A DNA stretch of 64,000 nucleotides from DASQUK01 sp035641315 (GTDB lineage: Bacteria > Actinomycetota > Acidimicrobiia > Acidimicrobiales > VFJN01), in contig DASQUK010000054.1 in the NCBI GenBank assembly GCA_035641315.1, positions 7,098-71,097 of the forward strand, written 5' to 3'. Under the pieces are notes generated by a model. It ran no database searches, was not told the DNA's origin, and saw only the letters and a list, made by a program, of their open reading frames with translations. Below, in pieces: positions 22,855 through 30,918 of the stretch. Each line of letters opens with the position of its first letter. Positions within the stretch are counted from its first letter, which is position 1. Both the position numbers and the translations under genes were made by a program.

Positions 22855-23094
22855 TCAGTGTTGGCGGGGGACGATCACCGATTCGAGGCCGCCCCGACCC
22901 CGGTAACGGCCCGTCTCGGCGTCCTCGTCCCAGCGGGCGCCGCACCCATCACAGGTGCAGGCGTCGATGTGCAACGAGCCGATGTAGAGCCGTTCGACCT
23001 GGTAGGCGTGGCAGAAGGGGCACTGCAAGTGTCCGCTGTCGTGGTCCATCCGCTTCTCGCCTGTCCCGTTGTCGGACCTGGTCTGCTGACTCAT
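22855..23094 (-). CDS. Small zinc-ribbon protein
   Basis: 79 residues, family not recognised. Two CxxC knuckles, CPFC (about 25-28) and CDGC (about 48-51), about 20 residues apart, form a treble of the zinc-ribbon kind; the stretch between (YQVERLYIGSLHIDACT) would be the beta hairpin. The C-terminus is Arg/Gly-rich (GRYRGRGG). Start chosen at ATG 23094; upstream in-frame extension to 23235 is low-complexity. Such one-ribbon proteins often bind nucleic acid or partner enzymes. Confidence 0.75.
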   Translation of the reverse strand: MSQQTRSDNGTGEKRMDHDSGHLQCPFCHAYQVERLYIGSLHIDACTCDGCGARWDEDAETGRYRGRGGLESVIVPRQH

Positions 23095-23225
23095 CACTGA
23101 CTCATGACTACCCGCATCTCTCGGTTCGACCACCTCACCATAGCGAAGGTTTCGCGGGATTTCGGGGACCGGTCGCCACGCACCGTGACATGGGCATGCC
23201 TTCCTTGCAGTGGGAGTGCGATGAC

Positions 23226-23231
23226 TAGGGT
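23226..23231 (+). promoter_or_regulatory. Leaderless-type -10 box (TAGGGT) of enoyl-CoA hydratase
   Basis: TAGGGT ends 6 bases before the ATG at 23238. The 140 bases upstream hold no other gene. Confidence 0.5.
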
Positions 23232-23237
23232 GCACAC

Positions 23238-24002
23238 ATGCCTGTCGAGCTCGAGCACCGAGGCCCCTACGCCGTCATCAAGATCAACCGGCCGGAGGCC
23301 CGCAACGCCATCAACGGGGAGGTGGCGCAGGGCATCGAGGACGCCATCGACGAGGTCGAGGCCGACGACGGCACCTGGGTCGGGATCCTCACCGGCGAGC
23401 CGCCGGTGTTCTCGGCCGGCGCCGACCTCAAGGAGATCAACGCCGGAAACGCCGCCAAGCTGCAGACCCAGCGCGGCGGCTTCGCCGGCATCGTGCAGCG
23501 TGAACGCACCAAACCGATCATCGCCGCGGTCGACGGTCCGGCCCTGGCGGGGGGTACCGAGATCGTGCTGGCGTGCGACCTGGTGGTGGCGTCCACGTCG
23601 GCCACGTTCGGCATCCCCGAGGTCAAGCGCTCTCTGGTCGCCGGTGCCGGCGGCCTGTTCCGGCTGGGACGCAAGCTGCCCCTCAACATCGCCATGGAGC
23701 TGGCCGTCACCGGCGATCCCATCACCGCCGAGGTCGCCCATCACCACGGCCTCGTCAACCGGCTGGTCGAACCGGGTCAGGCGCTCGACACCGCCGTCGC
23801 CCTGGCCGAGCAGATCTGCGCCAACGCCCCCGTCGCCGTCCGCGAGAGCCGCAAGGTCGTCATCGAGGCCACCCACGCGCCCGACGAGGTCGGCTGGAAG
23901 ATGTCGATGGAGGCCATGGCCGCCGCCATGCGCAGCGACGACTTCCGCGAGGGCCTCGAGGCCTTCATCGAGAAGCGGCCGCCCCAGTGGAAGGGCCGCT
24001 GA
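23238..24002 (+). CDS. Enoyl-CoA hydratase/isomerase (crotonase) family protein
   Basis: 254-residue crotonase. Oxyanion-hole and CoA-binding motifs are intact: ARNAINGEVAQG, FSAGADLKEINAG (about residues 60-72) and GPALAGGTEIVLACDLVVAS (about 97-116) with the catalytic Glu in FGIPEVKRSLVAGAGGL. This hydrates trans-2-enoyl-CoAs in beta-oxidation; chain-length preference is unknown. The last 38 bases overlap the convergent NUDIX gene. No KstR-type operator lies upstream, so it is probably not in that regulon. Confidence 0.94.
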   Translation: MPVELEHRGPYAVIKINRPEARNAINGEVAQGIEDAIDEVEADDGTWVGILTGEPPVFSAGADLKEINAGNAAKLQTQRGGFAGIVQRERTKPIIAAVDGPALAGGTEIVLACDLVVASTSATFGIPEVKRSLVAGAGGLFRLGRKLPLNIAMELAVTGDPITAEVAHHHGLVNRLVEPGQALDTAVALAEQICANAPVAVRESRKVVIEATHAPDEVGWKMSMEAMAAAMRSDDFREGLEAFIEKRPPQWKGR

Positions 24003-24417
24003 CCGCCGGCAGCACGCCGTGGGCGGCGAGGAACTCGGCGAGGCCGTCGACCAGCGGCCATGTCGCTACCTCGCCAAGGGGGACCCAGGCCAGGGCGGCG
24101 GCGTCGTCGCCGGCGACCGCACGCTCCGGCGGGTCGAGCAGCCCGACCCGGAAGTCGAGGACGACGTAGTGGAACCCGTCGCCGACCCTCTCGACCCAGC
24201 CCACGAAGTCGCCGCAGGTCGCCCGCAGGCCGGTCTCCTCTTGTAGCTCGCGCACGACGGCGGCGCGCACGGTCTCGCCGGGCTCGACGCGCCCACCGGG
24301 CACGGCCCAGCGACCCGCCCCGGCCAGCCCTGGTCCTCGCTGCACCAGGAGCAGCCGGCCGCCCTGGACCGCCACCGCTCCGGCGCACACCTCGGGGCGG
24401 GGCGGCGCGGCGGTCAC
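23965..24417 (-). CDS. NUDIX hydrolase
   Basis: 150-residue NUDIX domain protein starting VTAAPPRPEVCAGAV. The NUDIX box is complete: GGRVEPGETVRAAVVRELQE followed by ETGL. It hydrolyses a nucleoside diphosphate linked to another moiety; substrate not predictable. GTG start at 24417 overlaps the stop of the upstream GNAT gene (GTGA), so the two are coupled. Its 3' end runs 38 bases into the end of the convergent enoyl-CoA hydratase gene; the final residues SGPSTGAAASR are probably an unstructured tail. Confidence 0.9.
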   Translation of the reverse strand: MTAAPPRPEVCAGAVAVQGGRLLLVQRGPGLAGAGRWAVPGGRVEPGETVRAAVVRELQEETGLRATCGDFVGWVERVGDGFHYVVLDFRVGLLDPPERAVAGDDAAALAWVPLGEVATWPLVDGLAEFLAAHGVLPAVSGPSTGAAASR

Positions 24418-24920
24418 GTCAGCGGTCGGTGCACCACGATCGCCCGGGCCACCAGGCCGAAGGACTCGAAGAAGTTCTTGGTCTCCCGATCGCCGGGCAA
24501 CGCCAGGCTGTCGACGCCGAAGCAGCCCCGGGCGGTGCACCAGTCGAGCAGGTGGTTCATGAGCGCCTCGCCGACGCCGACCGCCCGGGCGCCGGGGTCG
24601 ACGTAGATGTCGTCGATCACGCCCAGCCGGCCGCCGTCGAGCAGCGTCTCCACCCGCGCCGCGCCATAGCCCACGATCGCACCGTCGAGGGTCCCCACCG
24701 CCACCTCGTGGTCGTTCGACTGGAGGGCCAGGCGCAGGGCCGCTTCACGGGGGGCAGGTCGGCCCTCCCGGCGAGCCCAGATGGCGCCGCCCTTCTGCCG
24801 GACCTTCTCCTCGGCGGCGGCGCCGGCCAACTCCACCAAGTGGGGGATGTCCGCCTCGACGGCGGTGCGGGCCGCTTCCTCCGGTGCCGTGCCCAGCGGG
24901 GCCTCGGGCTCCGCGGTCAC
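24414..24920 (-). CDS. GNAT-family N-acetyltransferase
   Basis: 168-residue GNAT acetyltransferase. The acetyl-CoA binding segment is GVIDDIYVDPGARAVGVGEALMNHLLDW (in parts: DDIYVDPGARAVGVG, EALMNHLLDW), followed by the family end FFESFGLVARAIVVHR. Substrate unknown. The GTG start at 24920 lies inside an 11-bp perfect hairpin (24914-24938) belonging to a repeat element, so initiation may depend on that structure. It is coupled to the NUDIX gene downstream. Confidence 0.88.
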   Translation of the reverse strand: MTAEPEAPLGTAPEEAARTAVEADIPHLVELAGAAAEEKVRQKGGAIWARREGRPAPREAALRLALQSNDHEVAVGTLDGAIVGYGAARVETLLDGGRLGVIDDIYVDPGARAVGVGEALMNHLLDWCTARGCFGVDSLALPGDRETKNFFESFGLVARAIVVHRPLT

Positions 24921-25009
24921 GAGCTGCGCTCGTGACCGGACGGCCGTGCGACCGCCAGGGAGCCGGACGTCGATGGGGTGCGGGGGCGCAGCCCCCGAGG
25001 AGGAACGGT
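24914..25009 (-). repeat. Hairpin element, family B copy 1
   Basis: Contains the head hairpin CGGTCACGAGC / GCTCGTGACCG (loop TGC, 24914-24938) and the tail hairpin CGGGGGC / GCCCCCG (loop GCA, 24981-24997). The segment 24955-25008 is about 85% identical to 55001-55054 before dnaE2. The GNAT start codon lies in the head stem. Confidence 0.75.
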
Positions 25010-25542
25010 CACGACTGGAGTTGGGCGATCTTGTTGAGGATCGTCTTCCGCCCGCGGTGCACCACCTCGTAGGAACGGACCGCCTCGAGCTCGTCGCGCG
25101 TCAGTCCCGGCAACCGGGTCACCACGTGCGAGGCCGAGAGGCTGTCGTAGTCGGTTATGGCCAAGTCGTCGACGGCGGGTCCCGGCTCGGTGGCCCGGGG
25201 CGCTGCCTGCCGGGCCTGTTGGGCGCCGGGCGAGGTTGCCGCGGGGGGTGCCGGCGCAGGTGCCTCGGCGCCGTTGGTCGCGCCGCGGTCGTCGGGTAGC
25301 AGTCCCAGCGCTCGCAGCAGCCCGCTGGTCTGCTCCTCGAACCCGGCCAGCCGGCGGCGGACCTCGGCCTCGCCCTGCCGGACCGCGAACTGGCCGAACA
25401 GGCGGGCGTTGCGGGTGTGGACCCGGCCCTGCTCGGCGAGCTTGGGCAGCAGCTTCGGTGCCTCGAAGAACCATCCGATGGGCGCGTACACGAACAGGTC
25501 GGCGATCTGATCCACCGGGGTCTTGTCGTTGCGCTCAGTCAC
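25009..25542 (-). CDS. Conserved hypothetical actinobacterial protein
   Basis: 177 residues. The N-terminal half is amphipathic helical (IADLFVYAPIGWFFEAPKLL, then LAEQGRVHTRNARLFGQFAV), the middle is a Pro/Ala linker, and the C-terminal 45 residues (DYDSLSASHVVTRLPGLTRD, ELEAVRSYEVVHRGRKTILN) form a helix-hairpin-helix-like module common at the ends of actinobacterial surface- or granule-associated proteins. Function unknown; lipid-droplet or membrane association is possible from the hydrophobic N-terminus. It is upstream of the GNAT gene on the same strand with a repeat element between. Confidence 0.8.
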   Translation of the reverse strand: MTERNDKTPVDQIADLFVYAPIGWFFEAPKLLPKLAEQGRVHTRNARLFGQFAVRQGEAEVRRRLAGFEEQTSGLLRALGLLPDDRGATNGAEAPAPAPPAATSPGAQQARQAAPRATEPGPAVDDLAITDYDSLSASHVVTRLPGLTRDELEAVRSYEVVHRGRKTILNKIAQLQS

Positions 25543-25687
25543 GCCACGATCCTCTCAGGCCTCGAGCCAACCAGCCAGCCTGTGCGAAGACGCTGGGGCA
25601 GAGGACCGGTGGGGGTGTGGGGGCAGAGGCTCCCGCCACGGCGGCGGCCCAAATCTCGCCGAGCAACCTCTGGTTGCGAGGCGAAAA

Positions 25688-26179
25688 CTACACACAGTCG
25701 GTGCAGAGCATCTGGTCGGGGTCGGCGAGCTGGCTGGGGTGCTTGACCAGGAAGCAGGACTGGCACACGAACTCGCCGGGGCGCTTGGGCTGGATGCGCC
25801 CGGTGCCGTCGCCCCGCTCGTCGGTCTCGGGCTGCTCCTCCTCGTCCTCCTCGTCGCCCTCGTCGGGCTGGGCGGCGATCCGGTCCTTGAGGATGGTGTC
25901 GAGATCGGCCTCGACATCGTCGGGGTCGAGATCCTCGTCCTCCTCTTCCTCGTCCTCGTCCTCGGAGCGGCGCCCCTTGGTGGCGGTCGCCTTGGGCTTG
26001 GGCGCGGGCTCGACCACGACGTCCTCCTCCTCCTCGTCGTCGAGCTCCTCGAACTCGTCGTCCTCCTCCACCTCGTCGTCGACGACGAGGGCCTCCTCGA
26101 GGTCCTCGGGCTCGGCTACGAACTCTTCCTCGAGGTCTTCGACGTCCAGTTCTTCGTCGGGGGTTTCTTCGTCAGCCAT
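25688..26179 (-). CDS. DUF4193-family acidic protein with C-terminal zinc ribbon
   Basis: 163 residues. The first 120 are extremely acidic (runs of Glu/Asp such as EEDDEFEELDDEEEE); the C-terminal 35 residues carry the DUF4193 signature GEFVCQSCFLVKHPSQLAD followed by CTDC, a four-cysteine zinc ribbon found across actinobacteria. In the family the acidic part is usually shorter, so this is an enlarged version. The role is unknown; the acidic tail plus ribbon suggests interaction with a basic or nucleic-acid-binding partner. DNA of the acidic part is strongly biased (GAC/GAG runs), producing long false frames on the other strand. Confidence 0.9.
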   Translation of the reverse strand: MADEETPDEELDVEDLEEEFVAEPEDLEEALVVDDEVEEDDEFEELDDEEEEDVVVEPAPKPKATATKGRRSEDEDEEEEDEDLDPDDVEADLDTILKDRIAAQPDEGDEEDEEEQPETDERGDGTGRIQPKRPGEFVCQSCFLVKHPSQLADPDQMLCTDCV

Positions 26180-26293
26180 CGGGTCCCTTCACTGCCGGCC
26201 CTGCGCGGCCGGATCATAGGCACGCCGCTCAACACACCGAGAGTCGGGGATATGCCCTACCAAGGGCGGGTCAGGGTATCGACCGCCCCAGGC

Positions 26294-26328
26294 CCCCGTT
26301 GGGTGACTCAGGTCACACCAACACGGGG
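26294..26328 (-). terminator. Hairpin downstream of the ThyX-like gene
   Basis: CCCCGTTGGGTGAC (26294-26307) and GTCACACCAACACGGGG (26312-26328) pair with two single-A bulges and a 4-base loop, 9 bases after the stop codon. Confidence 0.55.
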
Positions 26329-26336
26329 ATCGCGGG

Positions 26337-27944
26337 TCAGCGAGACGCCCGTCGCTGCTCGGCGCGGCGCTCGGAGGCCAGGCGCTCGAGGTTGGGCTCG
26401 GGTGAGTGGTCGGCGAACCGCATCGCCTCTGCCACGGCCGGGTGGCCGGCCTGCTCGGCGATCAGCCGGTGCATCTGCTGGGCGACGACCCGATAGGCCG
26501 GGTGACCCTGCGGCGTGGTGCGAAGCTCGATCAGGTGCATCGCCTCGCGGGCGTTCATCTCCATGACGAAGCGCATCCGGTAGGCCAGCGAGACCGCGTA
26601 GGGGGCCTGGACTGGGAACCGGTCGGCCAGCGCGTCGTGTAGCGCCGCCGAGCGCTCCATCGCCTCGTCGAACTGCGGCGCCAAGCCCGCGATGTCCACG
26701 GCCTCGGGCCGCGTGTAGCCGTGGCGGGGCGACAGCGGCTGCCACTCGATCGTGAGCAGGCGGTGGCGCTGGAGGTCACGGAAGGCGCCGTAATCGGCCA
26801 GGATGTCGAAGCGGTAGCTGGGACGCTCGAAGGCCCGGCCCGGCCGGTGGCGCCGGTTGCTGCGCTCCCCCACGTAGGCCCGCACCACCGCCAGCCGCTC
26901 CTCGGCGGGCATGGCCCGCACCTTGGCCTCGATGTCCGCTTCGGACAGGTGGGTGTAGGGGTAGACCATCGAGGCGACGAGCTTGACCTCGGCGTCCGGA
27001 TCGAAGTCGACCAGACGCACGCTCGGGCCGCCGTCGTGGCCCGGTCCCTCGGGGAACAGCCGCGCCGCCAGCTCCTCCATGGCGTTGCGGGTCGAGGCCA
27101 GGTAGGTGCTGGCCGCCACACCCCGGTCGGTGACGTCGACGCGCTTGAGGAAGCTGGGGATGACCTTGCGCAGCTCGGTGAGCATGACGTCGGCGTAGCT
27201 GCGCGCCTCGGGCAGCGGATGCGCCCGCATGCGGAGCAGCAGCGCCTCGTAGGCCTGGCCGGTGCCGTAGATGCCGACATTGGACAGCGACGCCGCCGGC
27301 AGCACCCCCCGCACCGAGTCGAACGCCTTGGCCTTGAGGGCCTGGCGGTAGATGAAGTCGCTGTCGGCGGGGTCCTTGGCGAAGCGGTCGCGGAAGAAGT
27401 CGATCATGGTCGACGCCAGCTCGCCGTAGGTGTCGAACAGGCGGTCGAGGTCGCCGACGTAGCGCAGGCCCAGGTGGCTGCCGAGCACGGCCGGGTCGCG
27501 GTAGTAGCGGTAGCGGCCGCCGATGCGGGCGTCGTAGGCGATGTAGCGGGTGGACTGCTCGAGGTAGGACATCAGCCTGCCCCGCTCGAGCACCTTGGTC
27601 AGCAGGTTGGAGGCCTGTTCGCAGGCCAGGTGGACTCCGCCGAGCTGGGCGACCGAGTCGTCGCCGTACTCGAAGAACACCCGGTCGTACAGCTCCTCGG
27701 CCCGCTGCAGGCCCACGGTGGCATCGACAGTGGCGTCGCCGGCGATGTCGAGGTCGCCGACGAACTCGTCGAGGAACAGCCGCCGCAGGCTCTTGGGCGA
27801 GCGGGAGTAGCGGGCGAACAGCGCGCCCTTCACGACCTCGGGCAGGTTGACCAGGGCGAACACCGGGCCGTCGAGGTTGGTGAAGTAGCGCCTCAGGACG
27901 TCGGCCTCGGCGGGCGTGAAGTCCTCGCTGACGTAGACCGTCAT
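26337..27944 (-). CDS. Double-length ThyX-like (FAD-dependent thymidylate synthase fold) protein
   Basis: 535 residues, about twice the length of ThyX. Two halves each carry part of the ThyX signature: the N-terminal half has ERGRLMSYLEQSTRYIAYD and the C-terminal half FRDLQRHRLLTIEWQPLSPR, against the classical RHRxxSxNExSxRY. In the C-terminal half RHR is kept but the following Ser/Asn/Glu positions are changed; in the N-terminal half EQSTRY is kept but RHR is not. This suggests a tandem fusion with one combined or altered active site, so true thymidylate synthesis is uncertain. Flavin binding is plausible. TACCAT lies 10 bases before the ATG. Downstream lies a hairpin terminator. Confidence 0.8.
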   Translation of the reverse strand: MTVYVSEDFTPAEADVLRRYFTNLDGPVFALVNLPEVVKGALFARYSRSPKSLRRLFLDEFVGDLDIAGDATVDATVGLQRAEELYDRVFFEYGDDSVAQLGGVHLACEQASNLLTKVLERGRLMSYLEQSTRYIAYDARIGGRYRYYRDPAVLGSHLGLRYVGDLDRLFDTYGELASTMIDFFRDRFAKDPADSDFIYRQALKAKAFDSVRGVLPAASLSNVGIYGTGQAYEALLLRMRAHPLPEARSYADVMLTELRKVIPSFLKRVDVTDRGVAASTYLASTRNAMEELAARLFPEGPGHDGGPSVRLVDFDPDAEVKLVASMVYPYTHLSEADIEAKVRAMPAEERLAVVRAYVGERSNRRHRPGRAFERPSYRFDILADYGAFRDLQRHRLLTIEWQPLSPRHGYTRPEAVDIAGLAPQFDEAMERSAALHDALADRFPVQAPYAVSLAYRMRFVMEMNAREAMHLIELRTTPQGHPAYRVVAQQMHRLIAEQAGHPAVAEAMRFADHSPEPNLERLASERRAEQRRASR

Positions 27945-27993
27945 AGGGGGCCAGATGGTACGTGCGGCTCTCCGGCTGATCGGGGATGCCGCA

Positions 27994-29199
27994 TCAGCTG
28001 CGGCGGACGTTCACCGACGCCTCCCACTCGGCCCGCGCGAGGTCGACGAGGCCCTCGTCGAGCCACAGGTCGGCGACCGTGAACGCCAGCGCCTTGGCCC
28101 CGTCGACGACGGCCTGGTCGCCCTCCGGTCCCCCGGCGAACCCGGCGAACGCCGGCGTGTGGATCGGCACGCCCGGCGGCGCCACCTGGATCATCGGATG
28201 GATCGCCGGCACCTCGTAGCTGACGTTGCCCATGTCGGTGCTGCCCACCACCCGCCGGGTGGTCGAGGGCGACCGGACCATGCGGCCAAGGGCCTCGGCG
28301 TTGGCCCGGTAGCGCTCGACGATCGCCTGGTTGTCGACCATGTCGGCGTAGACGACGTCGCGCCAGCCGATGTCGATCTCGCAGCCGGCCGCCTCGGCAC
28401 CCGCCTCCAGGCAGGCAACGAAGCGCTGCTTCAGCCGGTCCAACCCCGCCAGGGTGGGCGAGCGGACCATCCACTCGCTCTGCGCCCGGGCCGGGACGAT
28501 GTTGGGCTTGTCGCCGCCGTGGCTGATGATGCCGTGGATCCGCTCGCCGGGCGCTATGTGCTGTCGCAGCGCCGCCACGTTGACGTAGCCGAGCACGGCG
28601 GCGTCGAGCGCGTTGCGGCCCCGGTGGGGGAAGGCGGCGGCGTGGGCGGCCTCGCCCGTGTAGGTGACCACGACCTCGTGCACGGCGATCACGTCCATCG
28701 CCGCCAGGTCCGCGTCGGCCGGGTGGACCATGAGCGCGGCGTCGACGCCCTTGAACGCGCCGGCGTCGATGAGGTGCAGCTTTCCACCGCCACCCTCCTC
28801 GGCAGGCGAGCCCACCACGGCCACACGGCCCCCGAGCTCCTCGGCCAGCGCCGCCGCCGCCAGCCCGGCCCCCAGCCCGGCGGCGGCGATGACGTTGTGG
28901 CCGCAGGCGTGGCCGATGCCCGGCAGCGCGTCGTACTCGCACAGGACCGCGACCGTCGGCCCGGTGGATCCCGCGTGGGCCTCGAACGCGGTGTCCATCC
29001 CCCGGGCCGAGCGGGTCACGCCCAGCCCCTCCTCCTCGAGCACCCGGGTCAGCAGGTCGTGCGCGAACCTCTCCTCGTAGCCCAGCTCGGGCTGGGCGTG
29101 GATCTGGTGGGACACGTCCACCAGCAGCCCCCGCCGCCGGTCGACCTCGGCGGCCAGGCGCGCCTTGACGTCGGAGAGATCGGAGCGGGGGCCGTCCAT
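27994..29199 (-). CDS. M20-family amidohydrolase (AbgB/PM20D2-like)
   Basis: 401-residue M20 peptidase. Metal-site motifs include CEYDALPGIGHACGHNV (about residues 90-106) and SPAEEGGGGK (catalytic Glu pair, about 132). The lid domain (VTYTGEAAHAAAFPHRGRNA) and LSH-type histidines are present. This subgroup cleaves aminobenzoyl-glutamate, acyl-amino acids or unusual dipeptides. Start at ATG 29199 is supported by ACGCTA (minus-strand TAGCGT) at 29206-29211, 6 bases upstream; an adjacent GTG at 29202 is the alternative. It ends 49 bases before the ThyX-like start. Confidence 0.92.
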   Translation of the reverse strand: MDGPRSDLSDVKARLAAEVDRRRGLLVDVSHQIHAQPELGYEERFAHDLLTRVLEEEGLGVTRSARGMDTAFEAHAGSTGPTVAVLCEYDALPGIGHACGHNVIAAAGLGAGLAAAALAEELGGRVAVVGSPAEEGGGGKLHLIDAGAFKGVDAALMVHPADADLAAMDVIAVHEVVVTYTGEAAHAAAFPHRGRNALDAAVLGYVNVAALRQHIAPGERIHGIISHGGDKPNIVPARAQSEWMVRSPTLAGLDRLKQRFVACLEAGAEAAGCEIDIGWRDVVYADMVDNQAIVERYRANAEALGRMVRSPSTTRRVVGSTDMGNVSYEVPAIHPMIQVAPPGVPIHTPAFAGFAGGPEGDQAVVDGAKALAFTVADLWLDEGLVDLARAEWEASVNVRRS

Positions 29200-29205
29200 C
29201 ACGCC

Positions 29206-29211
29206 ACGCTA
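29206..29211 (-). promoter_or_regulatory. Leaderless-type -10 box (TAGCGT) of the M20 gene
   Basis: Minus-strand TAGCGT 6 bases before the ATG at 29199. It overlaps the stop region of the upstream oxidoreductase gene. Confidence 0.45.
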
Positions 29212-30195
29212 GCTGGGGTGTCGCAGCACGATCTTGCCCAGCTGCGCACCCTGGCGCAGCCGGTCCAGGGCTGTCGGGTACCCGGCCAGATCGAAGACCT
29301 CGTCGACGGTGATGGGGAGCCCCTGGGCCACGAGCCGGGTCACATCGTCGAACTCTGGGTACGACCCCATGGTCGATCCGATGATCTGGATCTGCTTGAA
29401 GAACAGGCGGGGCAGGCTGAGCTCCACCTTCTGTCCCGACGTGCCCCCGCACACCACCAGCCGTCCGCCCGGCCGCAGCGCCTTGACCGAGCGGTCCCAT
29501 GTCGCCGGGCCCACGCTCTCGACCACGACGTCGACCTGCACCGGCCAATCCCCGTCCGAGTCGAACGCGTCGGCCGCACCCAGCTCGACCGCCCGCTTGC
29601 GCTTGGCCTCGTCGCGCGAGGTGACGTAGACGACCGCTCCCAGCCGTTGGGCCAGCGCCAGGGCCGCCGTGCTCACGCCGCCACCCACGCCCACGACCAG
29701 CACCGACTCGCCTGCGGTCAGGTGGGCACGGCGCAGCATGCGCCAAGCGGTGAGGGTGGCCAGCGGGTAGGCGGCGCACTCCTCCCAGCTACGGTCGGAC
29801 GGCCGGGCCACGATGTTGCGGCCCGGCACCACCACCAGCCTGCCGTGACCGCCCCAGCGGTGCTCGCCCACGATCTGGAAGCCCGCCCCGAGGGGTGAGT
29901 CCAAACCGTGCTCCACCACCGCTTCCAGCGGCGAGACGGCGGGGTTGACCACCACCTCGTCGCCGGGGGCCACGTGGTCGACCCCCTCCCCCACGGCGTC
30001 GACCACGCCGGCGACGTCGCAGCCGGGGACGTGTGGCAGCGGCGGCCGGGGCATCCCCTGGGTGAGCCACAGGTCCATGTGGTTGAGCGCCGAGGCCACG
30101 GGACGGACCCGCACCTCGCCAGGGCCGGCGACCGGGTCGTCGATCTCGGCGAAGCGGTAGCTGCCGGGTGACTCGTCCAGGATCCAGGCACGCAC
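29209..30195 (-). CDS. Zinc-binding dehydrogenase/quinone oxidoreductase-like MDR protein
   Basis: 328-residue medium-chain reductase. GroES-like half: PGEVRVRPVASALNHMDLWL, PHVPGCDVAGVVDAVGEGVD, PGDEVVVNPAVS. Rossmann half: SVLVVGVGGGVSTAALALAQ with the variant GVGGGV. The structural zinc cysteines of alcohol dehydrogenases are missing, and the catalytic Cys is replaced by Asn (ALNHMD), so this belongs to the quinone oxidoreductase/crotonyl-CoA reductase-like side and probably reduces a C=C bond using NADPH. GTG start at 30195 with TAGCGT 7 bases upstream. Confidence 0.88.
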   Translation of the reverse strand: MRAWILDESPGSYRFAEIDDPVAGPGEVRVRPVASALNHMDLWLTQGMPRPPLPHVPGCDVAGVVDAVGEGVDHVAPGDEVVVNPAVSPLEAVVEHGLDSPLGAGFQIVGEHRWGGHGRLVVVPGRNIVARPSDRSWEECAAYPLATLTAWRMLRRAHLTAGESVLVVGVGGGVSTAALALAQRLGAVVYVTSRDEAKRKRAVELGAADAFDSDGDWPVQVDVVVESVGPATWDRSVKALRPGGRLVVCGGTSGQKVELSLPRLFFKQIQIIGSTMGSYPEFDDVTRLVAQGLPITVDEVFDLAGYPTALDRLRQGAQLGKIVLRHPS

Positions 30196-30202
30196 CCTGG
30201 GA

Positions 30203-30208
30203 ACGCTA
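30203..30208 (-). promoter_or_regulatory. Leaderless-type -10 box (TAGCGT) of the MDR gene
   Basis: Minus-strand TAGCGT 7 bases before the GTG at 30195. Confidence 0.45.
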
Positions 30209-30239
30209 AGCCAACCGGAAGGTGGGGGGTGCGGGGAGG

Positions 30240-30269
30240 TCGAGGGGGGAGGGTTTCCCTCCCCCTCGA
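30240..30269 (-). terminator. Strong hairpin after the lipid-kinase-like gene
   Basis: TCGAGGGGGGAGGG (30240-30253) and CCCTCCCCCTCGA (30257-30269) pair around TTT, three bases past the stop codon at 30273. Confidence 0.65.
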
Positions 30270-30272
30270 AAC

Positions 30273-30890
30273 TCACACCACGCAGATCAGCGCGTCGGGC
30301 TCGATGCGCACCGACAGGGCGGTGGCAGCGCCAATCCGCTCGCCGTCGAGCCACACGGGCGTGGGGCGGTCGAAGGTCGCGTGGAGCGCCGGGCGGCGGC
30401 CCTGGCGGATGGCGGGATGGGGCACGTGGCTCCCGGTGGGCAGGCGGCTCCGGGCCTTGACGCGGTCGGCGAGGCTCATGTCCGCCGCCACCTCGATCAC
30501 GTCTAGAAGCCCGTCGTTGGGATGCGCACGGGGGGCCACGTCCCAGGCGCCGAGGAACTCGGCGTTCATGGCCGCCAGGATCGGTCCCCGCCACCACGAG
30601 CGCCGGGCCACCAGGTGGGCCACGAACCAGTGCAACCGGCCGTCGACCAGCACCGCCCCCAGATCGACCGGCGCCCGCAGCGCGTCATCGGACCGCAGCC
30701 GTAGGACGTCGCCCCGCCCGCCCAGCGTGCGGCACAGGTCGCCCCCGGCCAGTCCCAGCGGCGGAGGCGGCTCCCCCGCCCGCCGCGCCGCCTCGACGAC
30801 CCGCCGTGCCTCGACGTCGCTGTGCACGACCACCCCATCGTCGGCGAGGGCGCCGGGCTCGCCCCACGCCTCGCCCCTGCGGACCGTCAT
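30273..30890 (-). CDS. Diacylglycerol/lipid-kinase-like protein reduced to the C-terminal domain
   Basis: 205 residues related to YegS/DgkB-type lipid kinases. The C-terminal beta-sandwich domain is recognisable (HPNDGLLDVIEV, VWLDGERIG, ALSVRIEPDALICVV). The N-terminal part is short: only GLAGGDLCRTLGG recalls the GGDGT nucleotide loop, and most of the catalytic domain of about 130 residues is missing. It may be a degenerate kinase or a lipid-binding relic with a structural role. It follows helY by 28 bases on the same strand, likely in the same transcript, and is closed by a strong hairpin. Confidence 0.75.
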   Translation of the reverse strand: MTVRRGEAWGEPGALADDGVVVHSDVEARRVVEAARRAGEPPPPLGLAGGDLCRTLGGRGDVLRLRSDDALRAPVDLGAVLVDGRLHWFVAHLVARRSWWRGPILAAMNAEFLGAWDVAPRAHPNDGLLDVIEVAADMSLADRVKARSRLPTGSHVPHPAIRQGRRPALHATFDRPTPVWLDGERIGAATALSVRIEPDALICVV

Positions 30891-30918
30891 CGGAGGGGTC
30901 CGGACGGGCGAAGCCGGC

